DNA from: an uncultured Lachnospiraceae bacterium
GTDB lineage: Bacteria > Bacillota > Clostridia > Lachnospirales > Lachnospiraceae
Direction of reading: 5' to 3'
Assembly (NCBI GenBank): GCA_934394615.1
Contig: CAKRRJ010000012.1
Span: 1 to 39,472 of the forward strand
DNA length: 39,472 nucleotides
A program made the position numbers and the translations under genes. Shown piece after piece: positions 15,541-23,582 of this stretch (positions are counted from its first letter, which is position 1; each line of letters opens with the position of its first letter). Below the pieces are notes generated by a model. That model made no database searches. It was given only the letters and a program-made list of their open reading frames with translations, and was not told the DNA's origin.

Positions 15541-17276
15541 TCTGCCACCTCCATTGCCTGCTGCCGTACAACCAGTTCTTTGTAAAGCCCGCCCTCTTCC
15601 ATCAGGGCTTCATGGGTTCCATGCTGTGCCACCATGCCATCTTTCAGCACATAAATGCAGTCCGCATTCTGCACGGAAGACATACGGTGGGAAATGATGA
15701 TGAGTGTCCGGGTCTCGGCCAGATGCCCGATGGTCTCCCAGATTTCCTTCTCGCTCTGCGGATCCACGCTGGAAGTTGCCTCATCAAAGATCATATACTC
15801 TGCTTTGGAAAGCAATGCACGGGCAATTCCCATCTTCTGGCGCTGTCCGCCAGATAAAGAGCTTCCCGCATTTCCGACATCAGAGTCCAGTCCATTGCTC
15901 TGAGAGCGGATAAAGGGACCCAGTCCCGCTTCCTCCAGTGCCTCCAGCAAATCAGCATCCTCTGCGTCCGGATCTGCTAACAGCAGATTCTCCCGGATCG
16001 TGCCGGAAAACAGATTGACCTGCTGCGGTACCATAGCAATGTGCTTTCGCAGTTCTTCCGGTTTCATGCTGCAGTAATCTTTTCCTTCTATATAGATAGA
16101 TCCCGATAAAGGATCACAGAAACGCATCAGCAGGGATGCCGTCGTAGATTTTCCGCAGCCGGATAAGCCAACCAGCGCAGCCACGGTGCCCTTCGGAACG
16201 GTCAGGCACATATCCTGCAGCGCCCTGCTTCTGCCTTCATAGCCGTAGGAAACATGGTCCATGCGGATTCCATCAAAATGTTCCGGATCTGCCGGAAGTG
16301 ACGGATCGTACGGGCGTGATGTGTCCGTTTTCAGAATCTCTTCCACCTTGCCTGCAGCAGCAATTGCTGTCAGCGCACTGTGAGACGCGTTCATCAGTTC
16401 TTTCGCAGAAGAAAAATAGCTGTAGGAAAGCATCAGCACGATCAGCGCCTGGGCAATGGTCATGCTGCCTGCAGCAATACGGCCCGCAGAATTTACCAGT
16501 GCGAACAGGATGGCTGCGTAGATCATGGCTTCCGTTACCAGGAAAGACGTGAAATTGACCTTCATAAAGCAGTTGATGTTGTAATTTAACACATCTGCCT
16601 TTTCTCCCAGAATGCGGGAATGTTCTTTGTCCTGGTCGAACAGCTTTAACGTGGTCAGGCCGCGCAGGCTGTCCATGTAGTAGCCGGTCATGTCGTCCAG
16701 CGATTTCCAGTAACCTTTGCGGATCTGCTCAATCCGGCAGCGGAACAGGTTGTTCACCGGAAGCAGCACCAGAGACACTACTAAAAGCAAAAGCGCCACC
16801 GGCATGGAAATGTTCTTCAAATGAAAGAACAGATAGATTGGTGCCAGAATGCTGCAGATCAGGCTCGGCAGATAGGTACTGAAATACATCTGCATCTGCT
16901 CCACCGCGTCCACGGAAGCAGTGATGGCAGAAACCGGTCCGATCTTCTCAATGCCGCCCGCATCCAGCTCCATCACTTTGGAAAAAATCATCCGGCGCAT
17001 GCTGCTTCTGGCTTTGGCTGCAGTCTTATATTCCAGAAGTCCTTTTGCCATCTGCGCGCAGAACGTGAACAGCGCAACAAGCAGGGCTGCGCGGATGGCG
17101 CTCCCAGCTGTATTCAGAATCGCCTGCGGTTCAAACAGACTGCCCAGGAATCCGGCAATGATCTCGGCCAGCGCAGTTGTTCCAACCAGTGTCAGAAAAC
17201 TTACACCTGCGATTGCCAGGATCCAGAACCACAGGCCCCGGGCCAGCCGCAATAATGTTTTGTTCATGAAAAGCAT
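15537..17276 (-). CDS. ABC exporter, fused permease-ATPase, first half of a heterodimer
   Basis: 579 residues from MLFMNKTLLRLARGLWFWIL, with GAGGGG ten bases before the ATG. Six membrane helices precede the nucleotide-binding domain. Walker A is LVGLSGCGKSTTASLL, the signature is LSGGQRQKMGIARALL, Walker B is YMIFDEATSSVD with catalytic Glu, and the switch is IISHR. Both halves have canonical ATPase sites, unlike many heterodimers with one degenerate site. The N-terminus (LARGLWFWILAIAGVSFLTL) resembles CydD-like subunits. The pair is transcribed alone between two terminators or remnants; a role in resistance or thiol/peptide export would be guesswork. Confidence 0.88.
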   Translation of the reverse strand: MLFMNKTLLRLARGLWFWILAIAGVSFLTLVGTTALAEIIAGFLGSLFEPQAILNTAGSAIRAALLVALFTFCAQMAKGLLEYKTAAKARSSMRRMIFSKVMELDAGGIEKIGPVSAITASVDAVEQMQMYFSTYLPSLICSILAPIYLFFHLKNISMPVALLLLVVSLVLLPVNNLFRCRIEQIRKGYWKSLDDMTGYYMDSLRGLTTLKLFDQDKEHSRILGEKADVLNYNINCFMKVNFTSFLVTEAMIYAAILFALVNSAGRIAAGSMTIAQALIVLMLSYSYFSSAKELMNASHSALTAIAAAGKVEEILKTDTSRPYDPSLPADPEHFDGIRMDHVSYGYEGRSRALQDMCLTVPKGTVAALVGLSGCGKSTTASLLMRFCDPLSGSIYIEGKDYCSMKPEELRKHIAMVPQQVNLFSGTIRENLLLADPDAEDADLLEALEEAGLGPFIRSQSNGLDSDVGNAGSSLSGGQRQKMGIARALLSKAEYMIFDEATSSVDPQSEKEIWETIGHLAETRTLIIISHRMSSVQNADCIYVLKDGMVAQHGTHEALMEEGGLYKELVVRQQAMEVAE

Positions 17277-17328
17277 TGTTTTGTTTCCCCTCAACTTTCT
17301 CTTGTTCTATCAGCGTATACACTGCGCT

Positions 17329-17360
17329 AAAAAGCGGCGCAGGACCATGTCCCGCGCCGC
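17329..17360 (-). terminator. Terminator after the riboswitch-controlled P-type ATPase
   Basis: A GC-rich stem (17334-17345 with 17349-17360, one mismatch, three-base loop) that ends in TTTTT on the minus strand. Confidence 0.85.
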
Positions 17361-17441
17361 CTTTTCCGCAACGCATTTACCTATTAGTATATCCGTTTTC
17401 TGCAGATGTAGCAATATGCAAATGAACCGTATTATTGAGAA

Positions 17442-20078
17442 TTATTTTGCAGCACGCTTCACTGCTTTGATCACCTCATTCAGGATGATCACCGTAAACG
17501 CAGTCGCCATCATTTTCAGCCACATGCCTGCAGACAGTGCCACGGTCTCGAATACTGCACCGCCAAACTGGGTGATCACAAACTGAAGGATCAGTACCAG
17601 CAGGAAAACGCCCAGCATCAGCTTGTTCTTCATAATATTTTTCCACACCGGCGTCTCATCCAGCTCCCGGCAGTTGAATGCGTTAAAGAGCTGGAACAGT
17701 ACAAACAGGGTAAACAGAACCGTTGCCTCTTCCTCCGGGGCTGCGCCCAGGAAGTTTTTGAAATGCTGAAGCATAAACACCACAGAGATGAAAATACCAT
17801 TGGTAAAGATCCGCACCAGCATAGAACGGGAAATGATGTTCTCGTTTCGCCTGGTCGGTTTGCGTTTTAACAGATCCGGTCGGATTGGCTCTAATCCAAG
17901 GGTTAGGGCTGGCGGACCATCCATGATGATGTTGATCCACAGAAGCTCCAGCGCCGTAAACGGTGCTGTAAAACCAGCCAGGATCGAAGCAATAACAACA
18001 ACTACGGAAGAAACATTTACGGTCAGCTGGAACTGGATAAACCGCTTAAAGTTCTCATAAATTCCGCGTCCCCACTGCACCGCCTTGATAATGGTAGAGA
18101 AGGAATCATCCAGAAGCACCATGTCACTGGCCTCCTTGGTGACATCCGTTCCCGCGATACCCATGGCAATGCCCACATCAGCGTGCTTGATGGCCGGTGC
18201 ATCGTTGATGCCGTCACCGGTAACCGCTACAACGTTCTTCTCCTCCTTTAAGAGTTTTACCACACGCATTTTTACCAGCGGCGTGCTGCGGGCGATAACC
18301 TGAATCTTCTTTAACGCAGCTTTCAGCTCGTCATCGGACATGTTTTCAATTTCCGATGCCTCCACTGCAATGTGATCCTCATCCAGCATATGGAGCTCGT
18401 TGGCGATGGCTCTTGCCGTACGGATGTTATCACCGGTAAGCATCTTCACTTCAATTCCGGCACCGCGGCAATTCTTAATCGCCTCGTACACATCCGGACT
18501 CAGCGGATCAGAGATTACTACGAAACCATCGTAAAGCAGATCCTGTTCGACTTCCTCCTGTGCTTCCCCATGGTAAGCATTCAGTTCCTTGTGGGCAAAC
18601 GCCAGCAGACGGCCCGCCTCACTCTGGAACTGCTCCATGAGTTTTAAATTCTCCGCTTTCTCTTCTTCGGAAATATTGGAACAGAGGGACAGAATCTTCT
18701 CCGGGTTACCCTTGGTATAAAGGATGGTCTTTCCATCTTCCTGAACGATGGTGCTCATGTCCTTATTCTGGGAAGAGAACGGGAAGACCCGGACTACATC
18801 TGCATCGTGACGGCGCTTCTGGTAATCCATACCAGCTTTCTGCGCTGCCACTAACAGAGAGCACTCCGTCGGATTGCCGATAAAGGACCAGGTGCCGTCC
18901 TCCAGGGAAACGTTGGCGTTGCTGTTGATGCAGTAGTTGTTCAGAAGCACCTCATCCTTTAAGTTTTCCGGCTCGATCAGCGTGCCGTTCGTGTAAATCT
19001 TCTGAACGGTCATCTTATTTTCCGTCAGGGTTCCGGTCTTATCGGAACAGATGATGTTGACACAGCCAATGGTCTCGCAGGCGATCATCCTCTTTACCAG
19101 TGCGCTCTCTCTGGACATCTTGATAATATTCAGTGCCAGGGAAACCGCAACGATGGTCGGAAGTCCCTCCGGAACTGCGGCCACGATCAGGACAATACTG
19201 GTGATAAACGCGTCAGAAACTGTATCCAGGCTTAACTGACCGCGCATCATAAACTGGATGACCTCAATAGCAAATACAATGGCTGCCGCAGACGCGCCCA
19301 GCACCGTAATCTGCTTGCCCAGTTTGTCTAATTTTTCCTGCAGCGGCGTGGTAGTCTTTTCAATGGAAGAAAGTTCCTGGGCGATCTGGCCGAACTCGGT
19401 GTCATTGCCGACACCGGTAACCAGCATCTGACCATTACCGGCAGACACAAAACAGCCGGAATACAGCATGTTGGCCCGCTCTGCCACCGGAGTCTGTGCG
19501 GTGCAGACCGCATTCGCGTCCTTGTTCACCGGAAGGCTCTCTCCGGTCAGGGCCGATTCATCCACCGCCAGATCATTACTCTCCAGCAGGCGTCCATCTG
19601 CCACAATCTTGTCGCCAGTCTCTACCATAATGATATCGCCGACTACGATTTCCTTCTGGGTAACCAGCTGCGGCTCTCCGTTCCGGATTACCTTGATCAG
19701 GGTATCCTCGTTAATCTTGTTCAGTGCCTCAAATGCCTTGGCACTCTTTCCCTCGGTGATAATGGTAATGACCACAGACAGCGCGATCGCCGCGAAAATG
19801 CCGACACACTCCAGGAAATTGTAATCCCCTCCCGTGAAATAGCGGGTGATGTTGACAGCCAGGGTAATGATCGCCGCAAAGATCAGCATCAGCAGCATGG
19901 GCTCTGTCGATGCGTCCCAGATCTTTTTCGCCAGGGACTCGTGGCTCTGGCTGATAAAAGAGTTGGAACCGTAGGTGCCGCGGGATTTTTCTACCTGCTC
20001 CGGGGTCAGGCCCTTTTCGCGGTCTGTAGCGGTTTTTGCAAGCAGCTCTTCCAGTGTCATCCGAAATGCTTCTTTCAT
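17442..20078 (-). CDS. P-type ATPase, Ca2+-ATPase-like, probable Mn2+ exporter
   Basis: 878 residues from MKEAFRMTLEELLAKTATDR, with TTAGGAGGAG upstream. A longer frame runs back into the riboswitch terminator and is not coding. The order is a cation-ATPase N-terminus, the TGES loop (DESALTGESLPVNKD), the M4 motif VPEGLPTIVAVSLALN, phosphorylation site CSDKTGTLTENKMT, hinge TGDGINDAPAIKHADVG, and M5/M6 with ELLWINIIMDGPPALTLGLE. By sequence alone it would be called a PMCA-type calcium pump. The leader carries a yybP-ykoY riboswitch, which senses Mn2+ and controls P-type ATPases of this kind, so manganese efflux from the cytoplasm is the better prediction. Confidence 0.92.
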   Translation of the reverse strand: MKEAFRMTLEELLAKTATDREKGLTPEQVEKSRGTYGSNSFISQSHESLAKKIWDASTEPMLLMLIFAAIITLAVNITRYFTGGDYNFLECVGIFAAIALSVVITIITEGKSAKAFEALNKINEDTLIKVIRNGEPQLVTQKEIVVGDIIMVETGDKIVADGRLLESNDLAVDESALTGESLPVNKDANAVCTAQTPVAERANMLYSGCFVSAGNGQMLVTGVGNDTEFGQIAQELSSIEKTTTPLQEKLDKLGKQITVLGASAAAIVFAIEVIQFMMRGQLSLDTVSDAFITSIVLIVAAVPEGLPTIVAVSLALNIIKMSRESALVKRMIACETIGCVNIICSDKTGTLTENKMTVQKIYTNGTLIEPENLKDEVLLNNYCINSNANVSLEDGTWSFIGNPTECSLLVAAQKAGMDYQKRRHDADVVRVFPFSSQNKDMSTIVQEDGKTILYTKGNPEKILSLCSNISEEEKAENLKLMEQFQSEAGRLLAFAHKELNAYHGEAQEEVEQDLLYDGFVVISDPLSPDVYEAIKNCRGAGIEVKMLTGDNIRTARAIANELHMLDEDHIAVEASEIENMSDDELKAALKKIQVIARSTPLVKMRVVKLLKEEKNVVAVTGDGINDAPAIKHADVGIAMGIAGTDVTKEASDMVLLDDSFSTIIKAVQWGRGIYENFKRFIQFQLTVNVSSVVVVIASILAGFTAPFTALELLWINIIMDGPPALTLGLEPIRPDLLKRKPTRRNENIISRSMLVRIFTNGIFISVVFMLQHFKNFLGAAPEEEATVLFTLFVLFQLFNAFNCRELDETPVWKNIMKNKLMLGVFLLVLILQFVITQFGGAVFETVALSAGMWLKMMATAFTVIILNEVIKAVKRAAK

Positions 20079-20167
20079 CTCGTCTCCTCCTAATGTTTGT
20101 TTCGCTTTACGGGCCGCAACCAGGCCGGCAGACAACTCCCGCAAGGCCTGAGCAGGTGCACACAGCG

Positions 20168-20214
20168 AAAAAAAGAGACCCATGTATAGCCCAAATAAGC
20201 TATACATGAGTCTC
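20168..20214 (-). terminator. Riboswitch-controlled terminator before the Mn2+ ATPase
   Basis: A 16-base stem (20175-20190 with 20199-20214, 15 pairs plus one G-T) with an 8-base loop and seven T on the minus strand (20168-20174). Its 5' arm includes the CGAGACTC segment that belongs to the 3' side of the aptamer, so aptamer folding and terminator folding exclude each other. Confidence 0.9.
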
Positions 20215-20286
20215 GTTATTTAAGACAAGCCAGACCAGCGGTCAGGATGTTGACTTGTCACGCTATGCGCCACTACTCCCTCAAAT
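20208..20286 (-). promoter_or_regulatory. yybP-ykoY manganese riboswitch aptamer
   Basis: On the minus strand the conserved blocks occur in order: GAGGGAGTAG, then ACAAGTCAACATCCTGAC, then GGCTTGTC, closing with AACGAGACTC. This is the layout of the yybP-ykoY family, which binds Mn2+ at the loop junction. The terminator overlapping its 3' end makes it an ON switch: Mn2+ stabilises the aptamer and lets transcription reach the ATPase. Confidence 0.9.
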
Positions 20287-20299
20287 ATAAATCTTTATC

Positions 20300-20329
20300 A
20301 TTAAAGCACAGGGCAGCGCGGTTAGTCAA
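20300..20329 (-). promoter_or_regulatory. Promoter of the Mn2+ ATPase leader
   Basis: On the minus strand TTGACT (20324-20329) and TTTAAT (20300-20305) with an 18-base spacer, placing the start of transcription just before the riboswitch. Confidence 0.6.
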
Positions 20330-20355
20330 GGATAACCTTTCTTTCTAATTTTACT

Positions 20356-20675
20356 CTACCTTTCCACGCCCTTCAGCCACCCGCTTTTTGCTCTTTCTTC
20401 CGTATCGTCATCCTCCTCGTATGCGTCATAGGGCGCCGCCGGATCATGAACATGCTTTTTGAACGTAGAACAAAGCTCATTCTTATGGCCAAACGCAAAG
20501 TCCAGATTGTCGGTCCAGCCAGTGTGTCCGGTGATGACATACTATTTGCCACCCACTCCCGCACACAGGCCACATGTTCATCAATCCAGCCGGTATTGAG
20601 TGGCTTGAAAATTTCCCGTCCACGATACAGCCTGCTCATGGACTTTTTCTGAAATTCCGTTGCCTTTTTTGACAT
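20356..20675 (-). pseudogene. MBL-fold metallohydrolase remnant with internal deletion
   Basis: A good ribosome site (GGAGG) precedes MSKKATEFQKKSMSRLYRGR, then EIFKPLNTGWIDEHVACVRE and WVAN. Near 20541 the sequence jumps. In a second frame it reads VITGHTGWTDNLDFAFGHKN, ELCSTFKKHVHDPAAPYDAY, EEDDDTEERAKSGWLKGVER and TAG, which looks like the C-terminus of the same kind of protein. The zinc-binding middle (HxHxDH and the rest, roughly 170 residues) is gone, and the joint is out of frame. Assignment to an MBL-fold hydrolase rests on recalled similarity of both ends. Confidence 0.65.
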
Positions 20676-20717
20676 GGAACCACCTCCCCAATTTCTGCAC
20701 TTCCAGCAATATGCACA

Positions 20718-20745
20718 TTGCAATCTCTCTGAAAATGATTATAAT
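20718..20745 (+). promoter_or_regulatory. Promoter of the HD-domain gene
   Basis: TTGCAA (20718-20723) and TATAAT (20740-20745) with a 16-base spacer. The opposite strand has TTCACA and TATAAT at 17 bases over the same AT-rich core, so the site may fire both ways. Confidence 0.6.
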
Positions 20746-20804
20746 ACGGGTTGTAAAAAATGTGAACCGAAACAAATATCAGTAACCGAGGTGATCCGCA
20801 CCAC

Positions 20805-21341
20805 ATGAAAACAAACATTTCCTTATCTTCCAGACGCAAAAAACTTCTGGCCGACACCATCCGGGAGCTGGCGCTCCAGGGAAGATTTTATGAAGAAAAA
20901 GAGGCCATACAGCATGGCTGCACGACCATCTACCAGCACAGCGTCCACGTGGCGTACGTCAGCCTTTTTCTCATGGAAAAATGGCAGATTCCACTGGACG
21001 AAGCGTCCCTTGTGAAGGGCGCTCTGCTGCACGATTATTTTTTATATGACTGGCATGAAAGCGATGCATCTCACCGGCTTCATGGCTTCCGCCATCCGGG
21101 AACGGCATTAAGAAACGCCATGCGGGATTATAACCTGAACCAGCGGGAACAAAACATGATCGCCCAGCATATGTTCCCGCTGACTCCCATCCCGCCGCAG
21201 TGCCGGGAAGCATGGCTGGTCTGCCTTGCGGATAAATGGTGCGCCACAGAAGAAACCCTGCGCCCGGCACTCCGCAGCCGGAAAAATCCACTGGGAATGC
21301 TTTATCGCAAGCTGCCGAAAAATCCCACGAAAAAACGTTAA
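20805..21341 (+). CDS. HD-domain protein, predicted phosphohydrolase
   Basis: 178 residues; GAGGTGAT precedes the ATG. The metal-binding pattern of the HD superfamily is present: H45 (YQHSVHVAY), H76-D77 (GALLHDYFLYDWHE), H97 (GFRHPG) and H122 (AQHMFPL), with a later Asp in CLADKWCA. Such proteins hydrolyse phosphate esters of nucleotides or similar molecules; the substrate is unknown. The gene stands alone on the plus strand and converges on the histidine kinase gene with only 9 bases between their stops. Confidence 0.85.
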   Translation: MKTNISLSSRRKKLLADTIRELALQGRFYEEKEAIQHGCTTIYQHSVHVAYVSLFLMEKWQIPLDEASLVKGALLHDYFLYDWHESDASHRLHGFRHPGTALRNAMRDYNLNQREQNMIAQHMFPLTPIPPQCREAWLVCLADKWCATEETLRPALRSRKNPLGMLYRKLPKNPTKKR

Positions 21342-21350
21342 CCTGTTTTT

Positions 21351-22781
21351 CTAAAGCGGGAATTTATGATGTTCCACATCTCCAGGCTCTCTCGCTGGCA
21401 GCGTGACTGTAAACCGGCTTCCGCGGCCCACTTTGCTCGTAACCGTCACCGTGCCCCGATGAGCCTGGACAATGGCTTTCACAATCGCAAGGCCGATTCC
21501 GGCTCCCCCTGTTTTTCGGCTGCGGGAAAGATCGGTCCGGTAAAACCGTTCAAAGACCAGTGGCAGGTCTTCCTCTGCCATGCCGATTCCCTGATCTTCC
21601 ACGATCAGAACTGCCTTCTTTTTTTCCTGTTTCACCCGGATCTGGATCATTCCGCCTTCGTTGGAATATTTTACTGCATTGGAAATCAAATTGAAAATCA
21701 CCTGATGCAGCCGCCTCTGATCTCCCGGCACCAGGGCTGTCTCCCCGCTCACTTCGCAGGTGAGTTTTTTCTTTTCTAAGTCTGGCTCAAACGCGGTCAC
21801 CACGGCCTGCGCCAGTTCCAGAAGATCCACCGGTTCCAGCTCCAGATTCATATTTTCGTCTTCGATCTGCCGGAGCTTCTCCAGATCGGAAATGATATCA
21901 GAAATCCGGCCCAGTTCGTCATAGCAGTTCTGCAGCCGCTCTGTTTCCGGCTCCCAGACGCCTTCCAGCATCATTTCCAGATTCAGTGAAACATTCGCCA
22001 CTGGGGTGCGAAGTTCATGGGCCACATCGGAAGTCAGGCGCCTGCGAAGTGTCTCCTGCCGTTCCAGGCTCTCCGCCATATGATTGACTGCGCCGCTTAA
22101 TTCTGCAAGTTCCTGTGTCTGCCTGCTTCCGGTCTCCAAGCGCGCTCCGTAATCCCCATCTGAAATTTTCCTGGTAATTTCTGTCATCTTAAGCAGCGGA
22201 ACGGATAAACTCTTTGCAAGCACCACGCCTGCCATAGCCGCAGCTATGACTGCGCAAACTCCTGCCACAAAAAGAATCCGGTTTAAAGAATCCAGGAATC
22301 GGAAATCACTTTCATTCAGATAATAGGGACTGTAATAACTCACATCCAGATATCCGATCACCGCATCGCTCTGCTTTACCTCATAACGGTGCGTTTCAAA
22401 ATTTCCATTCAGTCCCGGGCGTTTTTCCGCCATCTGTGTACGAATATCCTGCATGATCTGATGGCACAGCGTCATATCGTGATTTTCCGCATCCCAGACC
22501 ACCTGTCCATCTGCATCGGTCAGCCGAATCAGGTAGCCATCTTTCAGGGCATACATACCAAGACCATGAATATAATCCACATTCCAGGTTCCATCTTTCG
22601 CATGGTACTGATAGGATAAGGACTGCGCCAGCTGCTCGGATGACGTTTTCCGCTGCCACGCCACATACTGCTCAAACTGATGGCTGATCAGGCCATTTGC
22701 CGTGATGCTGATGACCACAACCGTAATCAGGACAATACAGGCAAAGCCTGCCGCCAGCTGGGTGCTGATCTTCTGTTTCAT
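21351..22781 (-). CDS. Sensor histidine kinase (OmpR-type two-component system)
   Basis: 476 residues. The first membrane helix is at about residues 12-32, an extracytoplasmic sensor of about 135 residues follows, and the second helix is at about 168-190. Next come HAMP (SVPLLKMTEITRKISDGDYG), HisKA with H255 in SDVAHELRTPVANVS, and the HATPase domain with N box (HQVIFNLISNAVKYS), G1 (VEDQGIGM) and G2 (TGGAGIGLAIVKAIVQAHRG). Its ATG overlaps the stop of the response regulator. Position behind a copper-type membrane protein suggests a metal or envelope-stress sensor. Confidence 0.93.
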   Translation of the reverse strand: MKQKISTQLAAGFACIVLITVVVISITANGLISHQFEQYVAWQRKTSSEQLAQSLSYQYHAKDGTWNVDYIHGLGMYALKDGYLIRLTDADGQVVWDAENHDMTLCHQIMQDIRTQMAEKRPGLNGNFETHRYEVKQSDAVIGYLDVSYYSPYYLNESDFRFLDSLNRILFVAGVCAVIAAAMAGVVLAKSLSVPLLKMTEITRKISDGDYGARLETGSRQTQELAELSGAVNHMAESLERQETLRRRLTSDVAHELRTPVANVSLNLEMMLEGVWEPETERLQNCYDELGRISDIISDLEKLRQIEDENMNLELEPVDLLELAQAVVTAFEPDLEKKKLTCEVSGETALVPGDQRRLHQVIFNLISNAVKYSNEGGMIQIRVKQEKKKAVLIVEDQGIGMAEEDLPLVFERFYRTDLSRSRKTGGAGIGLAIVKAIVQAHRGTVTVTSKVGRGSRFTVTLPAREPGDVEHHKFPL

Positions 22782-23518
22782 TCCCTGGAACCTCCGAATT
22801 TATATCCCATTCCGTGAACCGTGCAAATGTAGACTGGCTGTTTTGGGTCCTCCTCCAGCTTCTTTCGCAGGTTCTTCACATGGGTATCAATGACCCGGTC
22901 ATAGCCGGAAAAATCCAGGCCAAAGGCCAGCTCAATCAGATCTTCCCGGGTGAATACTTTCTGCGGATACCGGATGAAGGCAGTCAGAAGCTTCCACTCG
23001 ATGGGCGTAACCGCAACCGGTTTATCCTGTTTACGGACCTCTTTCCGGTCCCGGTCGATCACAAGATCACCGTGATTCCAGGAGTCGCGGCTGGAAACAG
23101 ATACCGAATGCTCCAGCGTCCGCCGCCAGACTGCCTGCATCCGGGCATACAGATTTTTCAGGCTGAAGGGCTTGGTAATATAGTCATCCGCACCGATATT
23201 CAGACCATTCAGCATATCTGTTTCCATAGTCTTTGCCGTCAGCATAATGACCGGCACCCGGGACTCTTTGCGGATCTGAATACAGACGTCTTCCCCTGAA
23301 AAATCGGGGAGCATCAGATCCAGGATCACAAACGCGATGGATTCCCTCTGAAAAATCTGCAGCGCTTCCTGCCCGGTTTCCGCCTGAAACACATGGCAGC
23401 CCTGCTTTTCCAGATAAGCAGAAACCGCCTCCCGGATTATTTGTTCATCGTCTACAACCAGTATATTTTTCCTTTCCGCCATCCTGCTTTCTTTTGCAAT
23501 TCCGCTTTCTCCTGACAT
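22778..23518 (-). CDS. OmpR/PhoB-family response regulator
   Basis: 246 residues from MSGESGIAKESRMAERKNIL; AGGAGA is seven bases before this ATG. A start at the internal MAERKN is also possible. The receiver domain has the acidic pair DDE (23-25), phospho-acceptor D67 (VILDLMLPD) and K116 (YITKPFS). The C-terminal winged helix has PIEWKLLTAFIRYPQKVFTR and RVIDTHVKNLRKKLEEDP. Overlap with the kinase start shows co-translation. The probable target is the membrane protein gene upstream in the same run. Confidence 0.93.
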   Translation of the reverse strand: MSGESGIAKESRMAERKNILVVDDEQIIREAVSAYLEKQGCHVFQAETGQEALQIFQRESIAFVILDLMLPDFSGEDVCIQIRKESRVPVIMLTAKTMETDMLNGLNIGADDYITKPFSLKNLYARMQAVWRRTLEHSVSVSSRDSWNHGDLVIDRDRKEVRKQDKPVAVTPIEWKLLTAFIRYPQKVFTREDLIELAFGLDFSGYDRVIDTHVKNLRKKLEEDPKQPVYICTVHGMGYKFGGSRE

Positions 23519-23582
23519 CCTGTTCTCTCCTGCTGTTTTCGTCCTACATTTTCTGTTTTTAAAGGAACCGCATGGGAAGTCC

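Noticed and set aside
20079..20207. N-terminal extension of the P-type ATPase
   Set aside because: It would be encoded by the riboswitch terminator; the ATG at 20078 has a strong ribosome site and matches the family's start.
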